A model generated the notes under the pieces. The model searched no databases. It had not been told where the DNA came from and was given only the letters and a program-made list of their open reading frames with translations. From Eutreptiella sp. 'Long Island Sound 2002' (taxonomy: Eukaryota; Euglenozoa; Euglenophyceae; Eutreptiales; Eutreptiaceae): 64,000 nucleotides of DNA. This document shows positions 1 through 8,190 of the stretch, in pieces. Every line of letters starts with the position of its first letter. The first letter of the stretch is position 1. The stretch lies in contig OZ038381.1 in the NCBI GenBank assembly GCA_964036045.1, positions 137,112,306 through 137,176,305 of the forward strand, given 5' to 3'. The translations under genes and the position numbers were made by a program.

Positions 1-1690
1 ATTGCAGATTTTGAAATGGAGGTCCGGCACTTGCGACGCCCGTTCGCGGCTACCACCGTTGAATTTCTCGCTCATACTTTGTGTGGTTGTCCCTCACACC
101 CACAGGTAGCATGCAAGAAAATTTTGGCCGAATCAGAAGAAGCACCACAAGGGAGCTGTGGTTTTTTCCCATTTCATGTGTGCTTTGTTGCTTGCTTGCT
201 TGCTGCTTGTTGCTTGCTTGCCAAACCTGTTAGGTCCAGCCTAGAAACTAAAGAGGGTTATAAAACCAAGACTGGTTCCACCAGCTCGGTGACCCTAACC
301 CTAAGCTCCAGCGCCTGGACAAGGAGGGGTGCCATGTGGGCAACTGGGGGTGCCTCCGATCCACGCTCTAGCGCCTGGGCAGGGAGGGGTGCCACGTGGG
401 CAAGGGGAATGAAAAAACATTTTCGGGCGCCTTCGGCGCAACCATATGTATGGCCGGTAGCTATTGACCCTTGGCAACTAAGTGGGCCCGGAGGACGGGG
501 GGGGGGGGGGTCGCGTACCAGAACTGAGGAGACGTCCCCCCGTGGTTATATCATGTGTACATGGGAGGCTGCTGTGCACGGCTTGTACACAGGACGTTGC
601 TATATGTCACTTGCACGCAGAGGGTGCAACAGCATGTTTAACGGGAGGGGGGGGGGGGATCTCTGCCCCCACCTCCTTCCTTATGTTTGCGCCAACACGG
701 AGCAAATTAGCATTTGCTGGGATCTTTTTGCACGTTAGTTTCCAATGTTGAAAAAATTTGTTTCTGCGGGGGAGGCGATATACTTTTTGAAATCTGCATG
801 AAAGCGGCATTAAGAGAACAGTGGGGCGCGATTACAGCTTCAGGAAATTACAATGGAAAATTACATGACGTGCACTGCACAGTTCAGCGGTTTGAGTCCA
901 AAATCATGAATGTTGTCTAAAATTGCAGGGACCCAGTTGGGGCACACAGTATCATGTTTATTGGGGGTAACATATTGTTTCAGCTTTGGCCAATCCTGCA
1001 GCCTACAACTCTTGAGCCGCGTCCCAGAAATCCTTTATGGTAAGGATGACCAAATTCCTGATAAATTGTTGTTCGTTTCAGACAACATGCTGGATTGTTG
1101 GGCGAGCCATGTCTGTCAGAACATAACAGTAGCCAGCATCACGCAACTTGCATGATTGCCCCTTTAAAAAGAAACACCCAGAAATGTGTTGGAACCAACG
1201 CCACCAGTCTGTCAAACAATTTACAGAAATTTCTGCCCCACACATGCCCCACGCCTGCCCCACAGTAAGAGATGAAATGGGTGTTCAGCTGGCCCCTCTT
1301 TCGCATGTACCTTTGGCGTCATGTATTATGCTGCACAGTTTTTCCCGGGTCCACGCCAATGCAGCTCGAAAGAAATTCATGTGGTGCAGTCTTTGTGAGG
1401 TACTCTTTGAGATCAAAAAAATTGGATGCAGAATTGGTGGCCTCAGAAGTGGACAAGATTTGGTGCCCTCTGGGTGCTTGCACGAAGCTTGCTGTGAATG
1501 GCTGCTGCAGGCCTTCTTTGTCTTGCTGGGCATTTCCTGAATCACTCTGACCTATCCCACTCCCCCAGATCTACACACAGCCTGGAGGCACGCCTCCACA
1601 AAACACAACCAAGTGGCAAACGGACTCCACGTGTACGGCTCCACCCCTGGACTTGTACCACCCCGTGCTTGTTCATCTTTTGAGAAGGGA
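1..1690. other. no gene recognised; probable kinase intron or flank
   Basis: I see no convincing coding similarity on either strand. If the kinase gene on the minus strand continues to the left, this stretch is intron or precedes the next exon. It contains a CTTGC-rich microsatellite near 187-225, poly-G runs near 497-510 and 646-658, and a GGCGCC-containing fragment near 410-445 that recurs elsewhere in the window. Confidence 0.5.
305..410 (+). repeat. 60-bp tandem duplication
   Basis: Two adjacent diverged copies begin with AGCGCCTGG at about 310 and 370, a period of 60 bp. The copies keep the same frame of the 240-codon open frame that covers them (16-738). I see no other sign that this frame is translated. 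Confidence 0.6.
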
Positions 1691-1845
1691 ACCCTCCGCA
1701 TAACCCCAACAGCCAGGGAAAATTCCTCTTGCTAGGCGAGAGGGACAGTTGTAAAGTGCTGCTTCTGAGGGTACGTTTGCCCAGCACGCGCCCGGCGTGC
1801 CCGGCATCCGAATCAATGTTCCGGCGTGGGGAGAAATTAACCTAG

Positions 1846-1986
1846 AAAGGAGTGGATGTGGTGGCAATGAGCAAAAAATGTGTGAAAAAGGGTGAAAATG
1901 GTTGAAAATCCAAATATAGCATATCCCCAATGCGAAAGAAGCATCAAAATACCCGTTTTCAAACAACAATGGGTCCCCACTACGGG
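1846..1986 (+). repeat. dispersed repeat family B, copy 1
   Basis: This stretch runs from near AGTGGATGTGGTGG to the CTACGG near 1985. It is recognisably the same sequence as 36036-36199: both have the GATGTGGTGG start, the ATCCCCAATGC block and the AACAACAAT block in the same order and orientation. It lies between two parts of family A, so the families are interleaved. Confidence 0.7.
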
Positions 1987-2059
1987 TGCAAAAAGAAGGG
2001 GGGGGGGGGCGGAGGGAGGAGAAAAGTTTGCCCAGCACGCCCGGCGTGCTAACGTACTC

Positions 2060-2270
2060 TCTCTCTCTGCCCCTTGGTGTCCCTCCCATGCTGGTGGCGG
2101 CATGCTCCACACAAAGTCTTTTCCAACACAGCGGAGAGTTCGGAGGGTGCCCACCACTACTGATATGGGAAATGTAACACAGGGCCTAGTGGTGATCCGA
2201 ATCACCAAGTGTTACCCATGAGTGGTGCGCAGCATACCCAGGCATTTTGCCTGCTGTTTCGGGTTTTTCT
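2060..2270 (+). repeat. dispersed repeat family A, copy 1
   Basis: About 200 bp align by eye with 34205-34415 in the same orientation. Shared blocks include CGTCCCTCCCATG-like, CACAAAGTCTTTCC-like, GGAGGGTGC and GTGGTGCNCAGCAT. A shorter third copy is at 58466-58556. The copy lies to the left of kinase exon 3, probably in an intron. Confidence 0.75.
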
Positions 2271-2455
2271 GCTTGTGCAGCGTGCCAGTTTGCTCCACCA
2301 AGGCCCTTCAGTGGGGGCTAGGAAGATGTGCTTCCGGCATGTGTGTTCGGGGGGGCAAGCAAGTCCCAGTACCCATTCCCCTTACTTGTGTCTGCAGCCG
2401 TGTCCCAAGGCATTGTAGGCACACACAAGAGGCGACCTGCGCATGGCTTGGAAAC

Positions 2456-2701
2456 CTTTGTGGGCCACTCCAGAGGGTATGACAGAATGCGCTTGAAGAG
2501 TTCCTCTCTGGTCTGGGACTTGAATGGGGGCTGGCCGGTGACCATATTGTAAATGATGCACCCGCAGCTCCACCAGTCCACTGCTTTGGTGTATGGCAAG
2601 TGATTGACAATCTCAGGGGCCATGTAGTTGGGGCTTCCGCAGAAAGTCTCGGCGTTCTTCCGCTCCGAAGCCGTGCCGAAATCAGTGAGGACCACATGCC
2701 C
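2456..2701 (-). CDS. AKT-like kinase, exon 3 (activation segment, C-lobe start)
   Basis: This 82-codon exon follows a CAG acceptor at 2702-2704 and ends before a GT donor at 2455-2454. It opens with G-H-V-V-L-T-D-F-G, which continues IDAQ from exon 2 without a gap. It holds the DFG motif (D277 counted from the exon 1 ATG), the AGC signature TFCGSPNYMAPE (Thr289 is the expected T-loop phosphosite; APE at 298-300) and VDWWSCGCIIY of subdomain IX. It stops at LEWPTK, before the subdomain XI arginine, so at least one more exon is expected to the left. I found none in 1-2455. An AGC-family assignment is firm; AKT rather than SGK or S6K rests on the N-terminal PH domain in exon 1. Confidence 0.92.
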
Positions 2702-3857
2702 CTGACAAATGATACGAATGTGGCCCAGTGTCAGGGCTGCTGACGCCCCCCTCCCCCAACTCCTGGTCCGGATAAGCCTCCGGTCGATGCCACATGAGGG
2801 GCTTCATCGCAACAAGTCATAGTTTCGGGGCATTTGCGGGCCTCGTTTCACAAGGTTTACAGGGGGGGGGGGGTGGCTTGGCATGACGCCTGGTTGTGTT
2901 GCTGTCTGCAGGTTGCGGCACCTATTGGCCTCCTGCCACTTCCCACTGCCCTTCCCTTGAACCCTTTCCCTCCGCAGGCGGCGGTGCCCATCGGCCTCTC
3001 ACCACCTTGTGTCCTCCCTCTCCCTGCATGGCCTATCCTTACCTCCCTACTCACCCTTCCTGTCCCTTGGTCGGTTGTGCCAACGGAGCCCCCGGACTGT
3101 CCCCACCAGGCAGGGGGGTTGGCGCTGACGAGGCGCACAGGGGGGATTTGGCACGCACGAGGCACACGGGGCATATGGGCATGACAGTCTGTAGTTGCAC
3201 ACACTGTCTGCTGTTGTAGAGACTGTCGGCATGTTGTAGATGCGAAGTCACAATATTTGGGAAGGGCGCCGAAATCGTGCACGTGGGCATGTCTCTCGAG
3301 CGAGGGAAATGGGCAAGGAAAGCGCGCAGGGCTTGGTGTGGGAGGTTGGCGCATTTTGGTGGGTTTGGCGCCGGGGGGGGGGGGGAGTTGTGGCGCTGAC
3401 GAGGCACACAGGGTGGGGGGGGGGGGGGGTTGACGCTAAGAATGCACACCCCTGGCCTGATTTGCGCCTCGTGTGGCAAGGCACGCAAATCCAGCGAAAG
3501 ACTCACTCATGTGGACTCACAATCACTGACAGACTGCACGTATTCTGCATGCGTATCATCTCTTGGCCCACAGGCCATGATTTAGTCGAGAGCTAAGCGC
3601 CATGATGGGTCAGGGGTAGGGGCAGCAGCGGGCAAGGGTTGGCGGAGCCTGCCACTGACCTGGGGAAGACAGGGTACAGTGCAGGGTTTGGGTGCTGCGC
3701 CCTGAGGCTCCCATACCCAAGGAATACCATGGACAGGTTTTGAATGCCGTGCACCCACGGCGCTGCCTAATCCCAGAACATCCTCTCTGGACCCAACCCA
3801 CTTTCAAGAAAAGGCGGCCCGCCTCGGCGCTTCCCGCGCACGACGCAGGGGCGATAC
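2702..3857 (-). other. kinase intron 2 (1,156 bp)
   Basis: GT donor at 3857-3856 and AG acceptor at 2703-2702. The intron keeps phase 0 (IDAQ to GHVV). It contains three poly-G runs (near 2866, 3372 and 3415) and no coding similarity that I can see. Confidence 0.85.
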
Positions 3858-4211
3858 CTGTGCATCAATCAGCACGTTGGCCAGTTTCAAGTCACGGTAC
3901 ATGATCTGCTTGGAATGAAGATACAGGAGAGCGAGCGTGACCTCCGCAGCATAGAACGTGACATGGGATTCTGCAAGCCATCCATGTCGCCTGAGGTGAT
4001 CATGAAGGGAGCCGCCCACATGGAAATCCAGCACGAAGAAAAGCTTGTCGTCCGTCTGGAATGCCTCATGGGACCGAATGATGAAGGGGTGCTCAAGGGT
4101 GCGTAAGATGTGCGACTCGTTGAGCACGAACTTCTGCATCGAGTTCTGCACAACTGCATCCTTGTAGATGACCTTGAGCGCGAAGATCTTCCCTGTCCTG
4201 TTTTCCTTGAC
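3858..4211 (-). CDS. AKT-like kinase, exon 2 (N-lobe and catalytic loop)
   Basis: This 118-codon phase-0 exon follows a CACAG acceptor (4213-4212 is AG) and ends CAG before a GTATCG donor. It starts VKENRTGKIFALKVIYK, with the ATP-binding lysine in ALK (residue 165 counted from exon 1) and the alpha-C glutamate in LNES (E184). HPFII and the hinge-like FFVLDFHVGGSL match AGC kinases. The catalytic loop is YRDLKLAN (D259, K261, N264); the Tyr in place of His before RD is normal for AGC kinases. Leu262 replaces the usual proline of DLKPEN. All residues needed for catalysis in this exon are present. Confidence 0.95.
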
Positions 4212-5743
4212 CTGTGGCAGAGCCATTCGTTAAGGGTGTGGCGAGGTAGGGCAGTGAGTGCAGTCACTACAGATGGCAAGCGTGCGTTGTACTGCAGCCA
4301 ATCACGACTGTGGTACACGCGAATCAGCGCCATGGAAATTGCAGACCGCTGTCAGTCCACTGGGGCACTTGCGTGCCGTGGATACCACTGCAACCACTGG
4401 AGCCACTGGAAAGCCACTGGAAACACGTCTGGAGCCATGAACAAGGACATGTTAGCGACGACTATTCGGGGCTGGACCCAGTGATATGAGGTCCCCCAGA
4501 GTGTTAAATGTCTGCATGTGGCTGCAGGCTGTGTGCCTGGTGTGAGTCACATTGCTTTTACTGGGGTCTTGTGCAGACAGGGGCTTGTGAGCACGTTCTG
4601 GTGTGCTTGTGCCAGATGGTCAGGGCAGAGTGTCTCCTGGCCGGGCTTGCCACTCACCACGTGCCCAAATGGATTGGTGTTGGTGGAAATCGGATCACAT
4701 GCTTAGGACCCCTTCCAGAGCACAATTTAAAACAGGGGTTGGGGGTTGATGGGGGGGGGGGGGGTACGCTGCCTGGGGGTATAAACACTGAATGGCCCAA
4801 TGTGAGGGCATGGCAAAATTGAACCTTCCCCAGCCCTTAGGGGCATGCACCCAGACTTCTGGAAGAATGCCACCGCTCTCTCAGGATTGCCAAATCAGCG
4901 ATCAAAAATATATGGCGCCCGCGCCTGCGCTTGATCGAACAACCGTCCACGAGGAGATTTTGACCGCCCATGCGCATGGCCTCTGCTCTACCCTGCTCCC
5001 CAAGGGGAGGGGAGGTCACTGAGAAACCGGATATCATGGGGGGGTGGGGGTATGGACCCCCCCCCCTTTTACAAACTGCTCTGTTGGGGGGTCTTAGGGG
5101 GCGTTTTGCACAGCGCGGGCACAGCGCCAATTATTACGCTGCTTATCCCAGGAGCACCCCTGAAAACCACCCACCTACAGAAGCATGCATGATCAATTCC
5201 AAACAGCCTGGGGTGCAGAATTCAGAACCCTGGGACCCCTGGCAAGCATCAGACTTAAAAAAAAAAAAATCCCTGGTGTACCAGCAGGGGATGTAGGGTG
5301 CAGAATTCAGGACCCTGGGACCCGTGGCTACTGGTGGTGGAAAACAGCCGACTTTTCGCACAGTGCGCCTCCTTAAAAGACTTTGACGATGCAAACCTCC
5401 CTTTTGCTCAATAATGTATGTGGTGGTCTCCGGACTTCAACAATAAAATCCTTGTCGAAACGTTTTCCTGACCTGTCAGCAAGTCCTGGCCAGCTCACAG
5501 GGGGTCATATTGCACCCCCAAACACCGAGGGCGGCCTGCAATCACCTACTCGAACTGGCAATCTTCGATCGTCAGTCAAGCAACATAAGTGACATGATGG
5601 CTGGACAACATGTCTCAGTATCATGAGGGCATGGCGTGTGGGTGGATGGCTTGGCGCTTGGATCAGGCAAAGAATCTGTGTCCTCGTGCCAGTGTGCCCT
5701 GCAGCCACCTCGCACTTGCATTCCCTCCCATGGCATCCGGTAC
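4212..5743 (-). other. kinase intron 1 (1,532 bp)
   Basis: GTACCG donor at 5743 and AG acceptor at 4213-4212. It joins GKVLK to VKENRTGK in phase 0, which gives an ungapped glycine loop and beta-2 strand. It contains poly-G runs near 4750 and 5038 and a copy of repeat family D at 5208-5330. Confidence 0.85.
5208..5330 (+). repeat. repeat family D, tandem copy pair
   Basis: Two partial copies of GGTGCAGAATTCAG plus CCCTGGGACCC stand about 80 bp apart. Between them is GCATCAGACTTAAAA, an A tract and CCAGCAGGGG. The same order occurs at 56205-56300 and, reverse complemented, twice at 16425-16575. This gives at least three loci in the window, so it is a small dispersed family with an internal A-run. 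Confidence 0.7.
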
Positions 5744-6199
5744 CTTCAACACTTTGCCGGTTGCTCCACGGCCGATGAGGGCGAGTTTTGTGAAATCCTG
5801 GGGGCCTGGCTTTTGGTCACGGGCACGCTCCTTGGCCTCCTGAATCGCCTTCTGCAGGGCTGACCACCAGGCCGCTTTGAGCTCTTCACAGTTTGCGGAA
5901 ACATGCAGTTTGCCACTCTCGTGGTGGATGCTGAAGTCGTGCTTCTTGCCGCTTGCATCCACCAAATGGCAGTCCGATAAGTTGAGTAGCTTGCCGCCCT
6001 GCCCATTCTCTTCGGTTGCGTAGTATAGCCCGTCACTCCGGATCTGGAACCACCGTTGGTGCCAGAACCCAAATGTAGTTTGCTTCTGCAGAAACCCTGA
6101 GATGTTTGCGCCTCCACCCGGACTGCCCGGTGTTTCAAGCCGCGCTGCGCTCGAACTGTTGCGCAACCGTTGCGAGTCGGTTCGTGGATTGTCCGGCAT
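5744..6199 (-). CDS. AKT-like kinase, exon 1 (PH domain and glycine loop)
   Basis: This exon of 152 codons starts at the ATG at 6199-6197 (MPDNPRTDSQ). The frame stays open upstream to 6496, so an earlier start is possible. I prefer 6199 because the residues before it look like translated non-coding DNA and run into the CCTAGT repeats. Residues 32-120 form a pleckstrin-homology domain: SGFLQK, FWHQRWFQIR, the LSDCHLVD strand, DFSIHHESG, and the invariant Trp in AAWWSALQKAI. Residues 136-150 open the kinase (FTKLALIGRGATGKV, glycine loop 143-150). In this family the PH domain binds membrane phosphoinositides and brings the kinase to the membrane. The order PH then AGC kinase is that of AKT/RAC proteins. 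Confidence 0.93.
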
Positions 6200-6457
6200 G
6201 GAGACAAGGGGTCTGCCGAGATGAACAGGAGTTGCCCGTGGCACCCAATCCCGAACTCCGCTGAGGCCCTCAAGTCCCCCACCTCCATCCGCCCTACCCC
6301 TTGCACACGCAGCAGCAAAGGGACCCAAAGTGGCGGCAACAACCCCCCGTGCTGGTGGGACACGGCGCTGGTGTGTCCCCGGAACCCATAGACACCACAG
6401 CCCAGCTTCTGTTGGCAGCCTTGGAACGCCTGCCCTTTGGAGGGGCATTTGGTGAAA

Positions 6458-6680
6458 CCTAGTATGCACGTAGCAAAACCTAGTAAAATGTAGCAAAACC
6501 TAGTAAAATGTAGCAAAACCTAGTAAAAAAAATTTTTTTTTAAAAAATTTTTTAAAAAATTTTTTAAAAAAAAATTTTTTTTACTAGGTAAAAAAAGCAA
6601 AAATTTTAAAAAAAATTTTAAAAAAAAAATTTTTTACTAGGTAAAAAAAGCAAAAATTTTCCCTTACTAGGTTACTAGGT
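6458..6680. repeat. CCTAGT hairpin cluster 1
   Basis: First come three or four direct repeats of a roughly 21-bp unit (TAGCAAAACCTAGTAAAATG). They are followed by long A/T tracts bounded by CCTAGT on one side and ACTAGG on the other, so the units fold back on themselves. The cluster lies just upstream of kinase exon 1, and two further clusters follow at 7404 and 7981. Confidence 0.8.
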
Positions 6681-6726
6681 AGTGACAAATTTGGACTTGA
6701 ATTTGAACAAAAAAAACCAAGTTTAT

Positions 6727-6838
6727 GGGGGGGGGGGGGGTCAACGGTAGGTGGTATTTATGTTTAAGGGCATGGTGCCCCCTGGTCTATTCCAGGCCAC
6801 TTGTGTAAGTGGCGCCCCACCCGGGCCAAACCGTGTAT
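6727..6838 (+). repeat. repeat family C, copy 1
   Basis: After a poly-G run come GTAGGTGG, ATGTTTAAGGGCAT, a CCAGGCCACT-like block and GCGCCCCACCC followed by GGCCAAACC. The same blocks in the same order and orientation occur at 22760-22866, also right after a poly-G run. Confidence 0.75.
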
Positions 6839-6934
6839 TGCAAGGTCAACAAAAATAAAATGAGGCTCAAGAAAAGAAGGAGCTTTTATATGATAAATAT
6901 ATATATACATATATGAGGTGCACACACGCGTGCT

Positions 6935-7369
6935 TTATATAAAGTCGCAAAACACGCGCTTGTAGATGAGGTCCGACTTCTTGTCTTTGTAGGTGGGTTG
7001 TGCAGAGGGAGGGTTGTGCTTGCACATGTTGCGAATCACGCCCGTGGTCTTTTCTTCCAACTCTTTGATTAGATTTTTGTCATACTCCAATCTCCCAGAG
7101 GCATCTTTGGGGTAATGCTCTGGAACAAAAAATTCTTCACCACGGATCACCACCTTTGGACGGACCTCATCTACAGAAGGCGACTTGTCAACCACAAGCC
7201 GGTCACCCAAGGCGAATGCCAACACAATGCATGCCAGTGTGGCAGTAAATTGCACATTCCATTTGCGCAATGCCACACATATCTCCGTGGAACAGAAACC
7301 GTTGTCCTGATGTAGGAAGGTGGAGTAGAGGGGGGCTATAGCAAAAGCTACACTGCCGAACTGTTGCAA
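6935..7369 (-). CDS. unknown protein, probable terminal exon
   Basis: The frame ends with a stop at 6935. From about residue 21 it has the composition of real protein. DNGFCSTEICVALRKW leads into a hydrophobic stretch (QFTATLACIVLAFALG) that could be one membrane segment. A charged tail rich in Lys, Glu and Asp follows (VRPKVVIRGEEFF, KNLIKELEEKT). A CATCAG acceptor sits right before DNGF near 7310, so the coding part may be 6935-7309 as a last exon. The open frame begins at a TTG, not an ATG. I do not recognise the family. It lies between hairpin clusters 1 and 2, so it could belong to a mobile element. Confidence 0.45.
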   Translation of the reverse strand: MQQFGSVAFAIAPLYSTFLHQDNGFCSTEICVALRKWNVQFTATLACIVLAFALGDRLVVDKSPSVDEVRPKVVIRGEEFFVPEHYPKDASGRLEYDKNLIKELEEKTTGVIRNMCKHNPPSAQPTYKDKKSDLIYKRVFCDFI

Positions 7370-7403
7370 ACACGAAGGGCAAAAGGAAAAAGGGGAGGCT
7401 AAG

Positions 7404-7492
7404 TAACCTAGTAAAAAAAAAAACTTTTGTTTTCACTAGGTTCTAAAACCTAGTGAAAACAAAAACTTTTTTTTTACTAGGTTCCGAAACCC
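7404..7492. repeat. CCTAGT hairpin cluster 2
   Basis: Two consecutive fold-back units are seen: ACCTAGT, an A-rich tract, CTTTT with a T-rich tract, then ACTAGGT or CACTAGG. They are separated by TTCTAAA. The cluster ends eight bases before the 85-bp satellite. Confidence 0.85.
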
Positions 7493-7500
7493 CCACCACT

Positions 7501-7978
7501 GCAGAGCGGGGAGCAAAATCAGAAGTGGCCCACAAGTGGGCAAATTGGCTACCTCACCCCTGCCGTATCGGGGATCCCCTCCGCTGCAGAGCGGGGGGCA
7601 AAATCAGAAGTGGCCCACAAGTGGGCAAAGTGGCTACCTCACCCCTGCCGTATCGGGGATCCCCACCGCTGCAGAGCGGGGGACAGAATCAGAAGTGGCC
7701 CACAAGTGGGCAAATTGGCTACCTCACCCCTGCCGTATCGGGGATCCCCTCCGCTGCAGAGCGGGGGGCAGAATCAGAAGTGGCCCACAAGTGGGCAAAT
7801 TGGCTACCTCACCCCTGCCGTATCGGGGATCCCCTCCGCTGCAGAGCGGGGGGCAAAATCAGAAGTGGCCCACAAGTGGGCAAAGTGGCTACCTCACCCC
7901 TGCCGTATCGGGGAGCCCCACCGCTGCAGAGCGGGGGGCAAAATCAGAAGTGGCCCACAAGTGGGCAAGGTGGCTACC
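7501..7978 (+). repeat. 85-bp tandem satellite, six copies
   Basis: GCAGAGCGGG recurs at 7501, 7586, 7671, 7756, 7841 and 7926, an exact 85-bp period. Copies differ at only a few positions. Each unit holds two perfect palindromes, GGGGATCCCC (GGGGAGCCCC in one copy) and the hairpin GCCCAC-AA-GTGGGC. All three plus-strand frames stay open through the array, because 85 is not a multiple of three and the unit lacks stops. The open frames are therefore by-products. Single diverged copies lie at 45935-46050 and about 59427-59495. Confidence 0.95.
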
Positions 7979-7980
7979 CA

Positions 7981-8190
7981 GTAACCTAGTAATAAAAAAA
8001 AATTTTGTTTTTACTAGGTTCTGAAACCTAGTAAAAAAAAAGTTTTTTTTTTACTAGGTTTGAAAACCTAGTAAAAAAAAAACTTTTTTTTTACTAGGTT
8101 CCCAATACCTAGTAAAAAAACGTGTTACCTAGTAAACTGTTACCTAGTAAAAAAAAAAACTTTTTAAAAAAAAAATTTTTACTAGGTTTC
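7981..8190. repeat. CCTAGT hairpin cluster 3
   Basis: Four or more fold-back units of the type ACCTAGT, A-tract, T-tract, ACTAGGT are separated by TTCTGAA, TTGAAA or TTCCCAAT. Two half units (ACCTAGTAA without partner) stand near 8106-8145. The cluster abuts the right end of the 85-bp satellite, so clusters 2 and 3 bracket the array. Confidence 0.85.

Noticed and set aside
292-303. CCCTAACCCTAA telomere-like motif
   Set aside because: Only two units in mid-contig sequence; chance occurrence.
16-738. 240-codon plus-strand open frame at the window start
   Set aside because: It runs through a microsatellite, a 60-bp duplication and a poly-G run, has no domain, and a competing frame is also open.
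1285-2110. Search for the missing kinase C-lobe exon
   Set aside because: No minus-strand frame here shows the expected DLL..LL...R..G or HPFF signatures.
7501-7978. CRISPR-like array
   Set aside because: Whole 85-bp units repeat with no unique spacers, and the host is eukaryotic.
7453-8024. Three overlapping repeat-protein frames over the 85-bp satellite
   Set aside because: All three frames are open because the unit lacks stops and its length is not a multiple of three; the amino-acid repeats shift frame from copy to copy.
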